NCBI GenBank assembly: GCA_028583405.1
Contig: CM053246.1
Coordinates: 5,363,620 to 5,427,619, forward strand
Direction: 5' to 3'
DNA: 64,000 nt
From: Pogonophryne albipinna
Lineage: Eukaryota; Chordata; Actinopteri; Perciformes; Artedidraconidae
In this document: positions 53,687-64,000 of the stretch, in pieces
How the letters are laid out: each line of letters begins with the position of its first letter
Numbering within the stretch: position 1 is the first letter of the stretch
Made by a program: the position numbers and the translations under genes
The notes under the pieces: model-generated
The model's database searches: none
What the model was told of the DNA's origin: nothing
What the model saw: the letters and a program-made list of their open reading frames with translations, nothing else

Positions 53687-54171
53687 AAGGTGTAGTCCCA
53701 AACGATAGCTGAGGATTCTGGGTAGTGTAGTGTTCTGCCATCCTAAACTCCGAAAAAATATTGGTTTCTCCGAATCGAAGGGGGAAAAACAAAAGCATTG
53801 CACACAATTTAAACCAATCATTGTTGTGTAATTAACAAGGATAATCTGGTGTTGTTGAGTTGATGAGTAGTGCAGATATCACTGTAAAATCAATCGACAG
53901 TAAGGAGAATACTTACTTCCGGTGTAAAATCCTCCGTTATCCAATGGGAATGGACGCTCACATTGCCTTTAACTGCCGGCGACATGGACGGATGCGGTGC
54001 TTCCCTGAGCGTCAAATACCGCTGCCGATGGGAATACATTGCAATCAGTTGAAAGCTCTTTGCGTCCGTTTATGAAGCTGAAGGAGACTCGGCGCATCAC
54101 AACTGCATGCCAAAGGACCCTGACCAAGCGTCGCTCCTGACTATCAGGGACTGAGACTGTGTTGGTATATC

Positions 54172-54560
54172 TAATGCCTAATAGATCTTAATCTTCTATG
54201 CCAAGACTTGGGGGGTAATGGATTACATGTAACTGGATTACTTATTCATACAAAAAAAGGTAACTGTATTCCCTTACAGTTAGATCAAATAAGTAATCAG
54301 ATAAATGTTATATTTCTAAAACTTGAATCACTAGCAGAAGTGTTACTAAAACCTAAAAACAGGCATACAGTGTTTGTTGTAAAGGACCAGATGTTATCTC
54401 TTCTCTGTAAACTGTACTGTTCTGTAGGCTAATACTTTAAGTGTGAATCTATACGCCTACTGCCTGAATCTGCTTTATGGTTTTCACTTTCTTTGCTTCA
54501 TTTGTTCTGTTTTTAATTCAGTAGGTGAATTTATATGTTCATGAAATAGTGTGTGTGAGC
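54172..54560. other. Unassigned sequence
   Basis: AT-rich, with a short 74-codon frame of no recognisable type. Confidence 0.45.
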
Positions 54561-54950
54561 TTAAAGGTGGGGTAGGTAATTTTGGAGAAACCAGCTCGAG
54601 TGCGCTAGAATTTGAAAATACACAACCGGAAAAAATCTGCCACTTCCTTACAGAGCCCCTCCTCCAACACACACGAACACGCACATGACCAACGAGGGCA
54701 GAGATACGTTTGTGCACAGATGGAAGGCTGACAGGCAGGTAGGCCATCCAGTTACTTTAGCCGGGCCGGCTCAGATGATTGGTCGTGCTTTTTACAGTAT
54801 TACAGCCTCCACAGATGACATTTTTTTTATGGATTTATTGTCAAAGCACTTAAGATATTCATTGCTATCGGGATGTTAAGAGCATTCCATGGAATATAGC
54901 AAAAAGTGTATCTCCAGCCGGTTTCTCAAACTTACCTACCCCACCTTTAA
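54561..54950. mobile_element. TTAA-flanked MITE M3 (390 bp)
   Basis: Clear inverted ends 'ttaaaggtggggtaggtaa' and 'ttacctaccccacctttaa', with the inner arms 'gagaaaccagct' and 'agccggtttctc' also paired. TTAA lies at both ends. A very common fish MITE type; no coding sequence. Confidence 0.93.
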
Positions 54951-57900
54951 CTGTGTTTATGAAACTAAAACAGAGCATTTCTGTCAACTCATATTTTATT
55001 TCTGCTTTTTTAAACTGTAGTCTGTGCTCATGTGTTTCAGTGTTGGTGTGTAGGCTGCTGCCTGAATATGCTTAATGAAAGGCAGCTTTTCCAATCAAGA
55101 GAATCATTTTGATACTCAGTAGATCACATTGTTATTTTTTCTTACATAATACACTTAAACAACATTTTTATTGAAATTGCATTGTATTTGATCTTGATGT
55201 AATCCAAACGTAATGTCACATTATTTTTGAAATGTTGATCCGACAGAGTTTAGGTTACTGATTACTTTCCTTTACAAATAGTAACAGAATACACGTTTAA
55301 AGTAAGCCTCACAACCCTGTCTTAACCATAGAACTCTCTGGTCCAAACTACAAACACACATAGATGACATGTTCATTGACTACTATAAACACAGGCACTA
55401 TGCGCTATATATTCTCACAAGAGCAACAAATGTGTACACCGCTAAAAGAGTTCCCAACAAATGCACCATTTACCTCTATTTTAGTATTCTTTGCTGGATC
55501 TACAGTGCCAAACTGTTTTACGAAACTATTGATAAATAAATAAGAAATTAAACTTTAGTAGTAACCAAAAACACAACTTCAAGGTCAAAAATTAATACAC
55601 AAATACTTTTTTTTAATTTCATTCGTTGCCAATAAGAAACAGTCACACTAGCACTTGCCTTATCCTACAAGATGTTTTAATGTCAAACTGCTATTTCCAT
55701 GGTCAATAATACACTTTTATGCTCCGTATTGAGATATACATCTCCAAGATTCCTTCCTTCAACCCCTATACAATAGAGGTAGAAGGAAATGTATTTGTTG
55801 CTCACAGTATTGAAAAATAAACGTTCCATATCATCATCAGCAACACACTGTCAACAGTTTTCAGTGTAAACATTTCCTCAGCATTTCACGACATGTATGA
55901 TCAGATGGAGGCAGAAATCTCTCAAATCTAACCAAAAATAAGTCATAGAAATGTTAAGGATTTCTGGGACTGTTGCTGTTACGGCAGCAAACACAGCTTT
56001 TCCTTTAAGGCAGCCCTCAAATATCTGAGGCCAATTCAGCATGGCAATAAGTGAAGGATTACCATGGAAGCAGCCATGATTCGAGCCCTTTAGCTTTCTT
56101 TCAGCAGCTTGTTTACACGCGGGTTTGCTGAAGGTTGACCCCAGCTGTTGTCAACCTTGAGCAGGTCTCGGACTCCAGGCCTGTCCCGTCCAACGCCTGC
56201 GTCCATTTGTGGATCTTGGAGGGCTGAGGGGTCAGCTCCGTTCTTACAACGTCAAGCCCCCTCGCCTGGATCCTCGCTCTGCCAGCTCCACTTACTGTCT
56301 CCTGCCCTGTCTCCTGCTCCCTCTCCAATCTGCTCTACCTCCGACCGCCCTGATACGGAGCAGAGACATGTTTCCCTCTCAGCCAGCAAGCAGGGTTATA
56401 TGTTGTGTTATCTTTCACTATTTGTGCCTTTCTCCACTTTTTTTCCTTACCGAACTGTCGACTCACATCGCATTACAGCTGCGTGCTATAGGACTGGAAG
56501 CCATTGCGAAAGATCAGCTTCTATTAGGGCGCCTATTATCATCTCAAATCAGTCGCATTTTAGCATTTAAGTGTCGAAAGTTCACGCTGAATTTTCCAGC
56601 ACCGCGCCTCGAGGTATAGAAGGCACATCAGGCAGCCGCCGATAACATGTTCTCTCTCTTTTTATTTCCTCCTGCTCCTCTCACACGCTGACTGTTTGTA
56701 AAATTACGAGGGATTTCACAGGCCGGAGCAGGGTGTGATGAAATGCTAGATGAAATAGGCTGGCACTAGCAATAAATGTTCACGATGCTCAGCCAGTGAT
56801 GCACTGTGCAACAAATATTACGCTAATCGTCAGTCACTTTTGTCTTCTAGGCAACACTAGAGCCCTCTTTATAATCCTATTTCCCACTGAAGCCACCCCC
56901 TCCCGTACCCACTGCCACCCCCTGCATCCACACTCTCCCACCCCCCACTGCCTCCCGCCAATCCAACCCGAGGCTGTTCATCTCTAATGAAAGAGAAGAG
57001 AACGCACAGACAGTCGGGATCACACACTTAGATGCCTGCCCTACATAGTACCTTTTCTTCCACCAAATACTTCACAAGATGTCACTGACATTATTTAAAG
57101 TGATTACATTTTGCAGAAGTGAATGCCACGGAGCAGCACAATTACTCTCATGGCAAATTTAGCCCTTTTGACAATCTCCCACCCCCCCCACTGCCCCATC
57201 ACTGCGTGCGAACACGCCCACCACCTTTCAAACACAGACACAACACACAATGTCCTGTCATCCATACCGTGAAAACTAGTCATCAGAAAACAAAGAAAAC
57301 GCTGGCTTATGTTTTAATCCAAGAGGAAACATTAGCTGTCAGGCAAGTTCATCTCAACACGAGGGGGCTGGTGTTCAACACTGCTTGTTTACGACACTTT
57401 CTGCAGGAAAAATCATTCAAAATTCTATTTATGAATGTTAATTGTTTGCATTGTTTCTGTTGATCTAGATTTAACCTGATTTTGTAATTTCTTTTTGGGT
57501 TCTTTTATTAAAATATCAACACTAACTAGAGAGTGTAACATTAATGCACATCACATATCAAACACAACATCTGAAACACTGATAAAATCTAATATCAACA
57601 TAGAAAATATATCTAAAGCACAGGCAGACATGTACACACACACACATGTTCATTTTCACTCACACACACAAATAGGAGATTTTTTTTCACAAGGACATGC
57701 AGAGCCTGAAGCCAGCACTTAATTGCACGAGCTATCATTACACGGAAAATCAACAATTTTTAAAATACACCGAACACCTTTCATCTTCACCCTCCTCTAA
57801 TCGCACCAGTAAGAGCCGTCTGGAGGAGAGCTTGATGTAGTCAAACTATCTAAACAGCGCCAGCGGGGGCCTCACAATCAGCCCCACTGATGCAGATACT

Positions 57901-60299
57901 TTCGGACACGGCGGAGTGCTGCAATGCTGCCTCGCACTGCTGCCATCTTTTCACCATTTCGTCTCCAATGGGGAATCAGATGTGACCCGCGTGCCATGTT
58001 TGCCTGTTTCGCCCATGGTGAACAGCAGACAAATGAACCAGAATCGCAGACACCCGACACAAATCTCTCCCCTCTGTATTGGTCTCCGTCTCGCTTTTGA
58101 AAAGCCATTTGGAGATTGGTGTTGAAACCAAACTGTTACTCGTCTGTGTGTTGCGAACAGCGAGGATGCACTTGTCTCCCTCCTTCCTGTCTGCAGCGCT
58201 GCCCTCAGCCCTTAGGGAAATGATATAATGAGGATCTGTATGCCTACACCCTGCCTCATTTCAATTGTAAACGCTGCACACACCCTGCACTTTGGGCCAG
58301 TGATGGTTGCATTATGGGCCACGCTCGCAATGTGACAGTCCATCATGTCCGCACTATGTGTCACCTCACTTTTCACTTCTGTCTCAAGCACTTTGTGTTA
58401 TAGACTCAGTTTTTATGTGCCTTTTTGCTGCTTTTAGAAAGTTGCTATCAGTGATAAAAAGGACATTTCTGCAAATGTTGTGCATACCGTGCTAAATAAT
58501 TGCTAAATAGATAGCTACTAGGATTGCTAATAATGTTTATTTTCATTATCCATTAATCCTTCCCCTTATACTGTAATTTATCTTAATGGTTTATTGCTTG
58601 CTCTATATAATTTTAGGAAATAGTTATGAATATACGTCCTGATTTCTAAAAGTCCACATTTCTACTTTTGTCATTCCTAAGCCAAACGAAAATGTGCTTT
58701 GAAATGATATAAAACAGAGAAAAGTCAGAAATCTTTATATGTTTAAGATTCTTTTAGCATTTTGGATGAAAAATGACTTAAACTATTATTTATGAAAACA
58801 ATAGTCAGTGAATATTTTCTGCCGATCATTTATATTCTACTAACAACACTAACAAAAGCTAAGCTAGTTATACCAGTGTTAACATATTAGGCAAATTGCT
58901 CAGTATTATTCATACAATTGAATAATCAAACAGCGCAGGTGAGGCTGAGCAATTAGCATGAACAAGGTTAACGAATGAGTGACATGTCGGGTCAAAGGTC
59001 AACATTTGAGGCGGGCGACGGCGCCAAACTCCCAATTTACACACACCGGCCCAACCTCTTAGCCTTAATATTGACAAATGCATAACAGCAGTGTCAAGTG
59101 CTCAAGGGTGATCTACTTTTTTCCTGATGTGAGGCTCCCTGGAGTCTGGAGCAGAAACATATTCTCTTCAAACAATCCCAATGACAGCCAAATAGCCTGC
59201 TTGTCGCTTGTAAAAAACCTTCTAATGATGCGTGTCGAGGGAGCGCCCTGCCTTCTTGTAGCAGACGACTCCCCTGTGTACGAGGAAAAGCAGAGGGAAA
59301 ATATAATCATGTTTCCCCCAAATCATTCCTTCTCATGAAACCCAACAACACTCGAGTATCTAAACAAACCCCCTTCTCTCAGGATCGCTCGCATTTCCTG
59401 CCTTACTGCTTTTCTGATCTGCCAAGTCATTACAATAACCATTACATTTCCATTTTCAAACACTATTTGCACATATGCGCAGACTGGATATCTATAGGAA
59501 AAAAAAATTGGACATGATAGGTACATGAGTATAAGCACAGGGGTCTTCGTGCAGCTATTGCATCGATGTAACAAGGAAGCTGTTCCATCCCTGTGCACAC
59601 CGCCACCTTTCATATTATAATTAGAACAAAAATGATAGGAAGTTGGATGCTTGCTGTCTGGGGCTTAGTTTTCCCCCATGAAATATTGGGGAGGGAAGAA
59701 AAAAATCATATTCATGTCTAACTGTTTCTTGTTTTATAGCATGTCCCGGCCACCAGAACATAGATATTTCATTTTAGGTTGTAAATGCAAAAAAAAACTA
59801 ACACTGGATATTGGTATTATTTAAATGGTACAAAATTGGTATTTCCATTATATATTCAAATAACATAATTTTACGGTCTATGGCAGGAACTTAGGATTCT
59901 CAGTCCTAAAAAAAAAAAGATATTCTCTTTAATATCACATAAGTCAATGAAAACCAGGAAATGATGATCTTTAGGACGGTAGACTAAGAAAAGGTTTGCC
60001 TTTTTTGCCAAAAATATGGCTTACATGATGAATAGATCATTAAAATATGATAACACATTTTCTGTTGATTGACTTATCGTTTCAGCTGTCTATTCACATT
60101 TGTACGAGACGTAACTGCTGCTGAATCTAAATTCCATCTTGTTATGCACCCAAACTAACCCCAATTACACCATGTGTAACCATCATGATGCTTAACAGCC
60201 TCAACTTTTATAAATCAGTAATTTACCATCAGTTAATAAGATCATTAGAGGAGCACTAGAAGAAGATCTTGATCTTATGGGAGCAGGCCAGTTCATTGT
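54951..60299. other. Non-coding, no gene recognised
   Basis: Mostly AT-rich single-copy-looking sequence. Short frames at 56148-56619, 57119-57463 and elsewhere lack recognisable domains. A short CA tract lies at 57637-57646. 59010-59340 and 57830-58140 are repeat-free and could be regulatory, without proof. Confidence 0.4.
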
Positions 60300-60730
60300 C
60301 AGATCACAGAGCCTCTATTAAAAACATATATTTTTCATATTCGCTGAACAGATGACAGGACGGCCAATGAGAGAGCAGGAGGCTCCATGTCTTAATGCCA
60401 AGAAAGTGGGAGTGCTAACGGGCCCTGATTAGCTCCGTTTATCTCTAATTAATTACCTTTACCTAATTAGATGCTCTGTTTCAGCTAGACGTGGAGTCAA
60501 GTAGACTAGATTATTAGTGTGCTCATTGGGCCTTTATAAAGGGCTGAAATTAATGTTACGTGCAGAAGAATCCGCTGCTTTAATTGCACAGGTGTTGCCT
60601 TATGGCAACACTTCATCATCCACCGGCCCAAGATTATTAGCAGAGATTCGTACAAAGGGACTGTTCTGAACTGCACCGTCGCAACAGCTCATTAGTTAGG
60701 CTTGTTATTGTATTATTTATTACATTTGGC
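60300..60730. other. Candidate conserved non-coding block
   Basis: A repeat-free stretch packed with homeodomain-like cores ('ctctaattaattacc', 'acctaattagatg', 'agattattagcag') and a palindrome 'gtgttgccttatggcaacac' at 60590-60609. The texture is that of vertebrate developmental enhancers. No transcript feature is visible. Confidence 0.35.
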
Positions 60731-63700
60731 CTTCCCCCATTGCCCATATTGATTCATGGACCCTCTTTTTTTACCTCCTTTTCTCCTTGACTGTCTGTTA
60801 TTTCATAGCCAGTTAGTGAGTCTAATTTCAAAGCCTGTTTTTCACAGAATACCAGAAGCCATAATGACGGGAAAAAGTGGATAAGTGTGTTTTTTACACT
60901 TCCTTCTCTTTTATGAAGAAAAGCCCCAATACGTTTTCAAATAGCTTTCCTTGATAAACAACAAAAACACAACAAAAATAATGGAGATGGGCTGGCAACA
61001 TTAATTTGATGATAACTAACTTAACATTGATAAAATTGCACAATGAAATCCCCAATGTGGGTTTTTTAAGAATGTTTTGAGAATACACAGATTTGTGAAG
61101 ATTTAGGCTAACACATATAAAACAATCTCTTTGTATTTTCTTAATTTACACCCCAAATATCAATGTGTAATACATATATTATTTTGAAAGATACATTTAC
61201 CATGTATGGCTGCAAATTCCCATATTAGTTGGGCTGTCTCGTTCTGCAATTTAAACCCCGTCAATCTATTGATATTTAGAAGGTGTCCTGCTAACATGTT
61301 TTGACCCTAACTAGCTAGCTTGAGAGAGTGTGCAACACAGGAGAAGCAAAAGAATTGTAATGCCTTCATTGTTAAACTAAAAAGAGTATATTTGCACTTA
61401 GAAATATTGTGACAAAGCATTTGATGAGAGGATTGATACCACTCTTAAATCTGCCCTGACAGAGCCAGATTAAGGCTGTTTCTGTGAGCTAAGCTACGCT
61501 AACTAAGTTTTAAGTATTTACTTACCGTACAATTATTCTTGTCATCTATCTCTCCAATGCTTCAACCAGCTGATCTACTAACTGAGTTCATTGGAATGAA
61601 GGTTAGTTATAATAAAGGAATATGCATTTTAAGTTATTGTCACAGAATTTTTAAATCCTCAAGCACCATACGCAAATAAATCCAGATATAATGGAGGCTT
61701 TTGTAGAATTATGTCAATTTAAGGACTGCCTGGGTAGGGTTTACTAAGAATAATAATGCCAGAACCAATATCACTACCAGCACCCATATAGTATTTCATT
61801 TGATACCTCTTTTCCCCCCATCATGTGAATGGACCATTCAGTTCAGTAACATTCAGTTACATTAAATGCAGGAACAACCACAACCACATTTTGAAAATAT
61901 TTCATGAATAACTTTTAAAACCTGTTATAGCTGCTGCAGTAATGGCCCAATTACATATTGCAATAATTCAAAGAAAGCTTGCAGGCATAGGCGAGGAACT
62001 ATACAAATAGTCCTTGTTTTTTAGACGTCTTGGTACAGAAACTAGTTCACACTTTGTTATAGCTAAATACAAGACTATAGTCTTTGAGAATAGGACTGAA
62101 ATAGATCCCAATCACATTGTGTGGTTAAAGTAAAATAACGTCAGGACCCAAACAAAGGAAAATGCCTTTAACTGGCAGCAGCACAGCTCAAGCTAAACCT
62201 TGTTTCCAATCTTTCCAATGAGTTTCTCCACTCATCTCTCTCAAGCTCCACCAGGTGTTTTTTTCCTACTCTCCTCCAATCTCGCATGTTGTTGTTCCGG
62301 GGGAAAAAGCGAGGCTGACAGCTTGAGGAAGTCTGATGTCCTGGCACTTATAGCCCTGGCAGAGGAGTGGATAATGCAGTGAAGTGAGGGATGTGGAGAG
62401 AGAGAGATAGAAAGAGAGCCTGGGGGAAGCAGAATACTGCACATGCATATGGTCCTCTCCTGGTTAGCCTCTCCTCCTTCCTCCTCATCACTTATGGCCC
62501 CTCGCAACCCCGTCTTATGGCACCTTTGCCAATAAGAATGGGCAAGGCAGCTGTAACCAAGCATGCTCAAGGCCACTGACCTGGAAACGTGGCTCAAACC
62601 TAGCAAGCCCACTCACTAGCCCCTACTGGATTTATATGGCCGGGAGAATGTGAACCCCACCCCCCTCCATATCACACTGTCCATAACACTGGCAGTATTA
62701 TTATTGTCCAAAAGGATTGCGCAAACGCTCAGTCTAAATATGTATACGAGCATGACAAGGCAGATTAAAATGTCAATATTTATCCAACACATTTTGTCAC
62801 GTTAGCATCAGCGCTAAGTGAAGTGAACGCTTCAAAAGCTTTGCATGTCAAGAGTGTATGTTTTGAGGGTTTTCTTGAAGGTGCTCGACTATAATTGTCT
62901 TTAGTTGGCTATGATGGATGTATTAAGACACATTTCCGACCGCATCCTCTTCCCTTTCCGTCTTTACTTTAATTCATCACATGTCTGTATGATATCACAC
63001 AGTGTGACAATTTCTTAACAAGGCATACTTCAAATTCATTCATCAATAGCCCATCACTTCAGAAATGTCTCTCAGAAAGAAAATGGGCACGCCATGTTTG
63101 TTCAACGGCTCGGAATGAGTGAAATTAACAAAGATGATGTGACACTATCTGTCATCAGCCATTACAAATCAATGGGCTCTGGGCGCGCTCTGGCTTATTC
63201 CCAGTGGTTTTACTTCCTTAAAAGTACAGCAGGTATTTTAATGCGTGATGAAAGGGCTCGTTTCATAGCCGAGCATGAAATATGAGGGACATGTGACGAC
63301 TGCAATGCGACCTCCTGTCTCGGAAAACCGTTCGCCGAGACGAGATGAGAAATCAAGCGTCACTTTTGAGATGTGACGACGGGGCTTTAAACTGAAGTTT
63401 CTTAACTTGTGTCACGTTTAGAAACAATTAGAGCCCATTGATGTTTGATGGTGGAGCGGAGGACTGCTCATTTTAGACGTTTAGCATTTCAAGTACGCTG
63501 ACACATTCGACTTAAGACAAAAGGCTGCATTGTACTGACGGTGAAATGACAGACATTGCTTTCGCTTGTCTTACACCTGTGTCGTAATCAACCTACTTCA
63601 GCACAAAACAAGTAAAGGTGACCTACATTTGCTCCATATCGCCCATTGATGTTACTCCTTTCATTCTATTATGATACATATACATATGACAACATGGCAC

Positions 63701-64000
63701 TGATTTGAAGTAGGATGTTCGCCGCATTGTTGTTGCTTGATCATTTATTTCTGAACTACTTTAATACCATAGAAAAGTTAGATAAAGGCCCTCTGCCAGA
63801 CAAAGGTCACTCAGCCAAGAGCATGGAGAACATTCTCCCGCTCCCCATCCCGTTTCTTTAGAAGTGTGGGCGGAGCATTAGGGTGTCTCTCACACTCTCT
63901 CTCCCTGACACACTCCCGCCGCACTGCTGTCCTCAGCATCTCCGTGGGGCGGTGACTAATTGCCCCCGTAAATCACTGTGCAGGCCGCGCGATCCTCCGT
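60731..64000. other. Non-coding, no gene recognised
   Basis: AT-rich in the first half. 62200-62640 and 63060-63500 are repeat-free with mixed composition. A 63-codon frame at 63094-63285 has no recognisable domain. No repeat with clear ends was found. Confidence 0.4.

Larger units (their letters stand above)
47550..54164. mobile_element. Long-TIR element E3 (6.6 kb), 7-bp target duplication gtatatc
   Basis: The left arm begins 'caacacagtctcactccctg' at 47550; the right arm ends with its complement at 54164. The perfect duplication gtatatc lies at 47543-47549 and 54165-54171. The arms match over about 450 bp (47550-47998 against 53690-54164, and 52524-52557 after removal of the nested element at 52558-53686). 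The interior next to the left arm is colinear with E2 (48085 'gtgcttgctttactctttg', 48478 'ggttaaagcatgttatt') and with E1 ('cctcagaata', 'ttctaattt'). Later insertions are an L2 LINE, block F pieces and LINE debris. No transposase frame could be assigned to the element itself. Confidence 0.9.

Noticed and set aside
56148..56619. Two overlapping frames of 136-140 codons
   Set aside because: Ser/Pro/Leu-rich translation in more than one frame, typical of chance in C-rich DNA; no motif.

Overview
The window reads as a stretch of teleost fish nuclear genome, probably from a spiny-rayed (percomorph-like) fish. The basis is its repeat content: a BEL/Pao LTR retrotransposon, a chromovirus-like Ty3/gypsy pol relic, an L2-type LINE with a TGATT tail, a Tc1/mariner element with an open transposase, several hAT-type elements, TTAA-flanked MITEs and very long CA/TG microsatellites. 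No host protein-coding exon could be recognised with confidence. Nothing bacterial, no CRISPR array and no tRNA or rRNA gene was seen.

Layout. 1-6.6 kb: a TTAA-type MITE, two CA/TG arrays set in inverted low-complexity sequence, and a broken gypsy pol on the minus strand. 6.6-23.1 kb: a dense nest of transposons. Two elements with long or conserved inverted ends (7912-11049 and 11101-20859) sit about 50 bp apart in one copy of a ~0.9 kb repeat. They carry hAT debris, a nearly complete BEL/Pao element fused to a tRNA-type SINE, its 3' LTR, and the Tc1 element. 23.1-25.2 kb: hAT and MITE debris. 25.2-47.5 kb: mostly single-copy sequence, punctuated by microsatellites, two TTAA/piggyBac-like MITEs, three short hAT elements with 8-bp target duplications, and a TA-flanked MITE. 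47.5-54.2 kb: a third long-arm element (47550-54164) holding an L2 LINE, LINE fragments and a nested element with a perfect 40-bp terminal repeat. 54.2-64 kb: one TTAA MITE, then largely non-repetitive sequence with homeodomain-like AT clusters, which looks like intergenic or intronic DNA near a regulated gene.

Most notable. The three elements at 7912-11049, 11101-20859 and 47550-54164 share ends of the form CAAC-C-GTCTCA or CAACACGTTCTCACTCCC. Each is flanked by a perfect 7-bp duplication (cagagaa, caccatc and gtatatc). Internal blocks are shared between them, but none shows a transposase of its own. A 7-bp duplication does not fit hAT (8), Tc1 (TA), piggyBac (TTAA) or Harbinger (3). I could not assign the family, and it is the best candidate here for something under-described. 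For several nested insertions a paralogous empty site is present in the window, so boundaries can be read to the base.

Limits: all homology calls come from reading motifs, without database search. Copy boundaries not fixed by a target duplication or an empty site are approximate.
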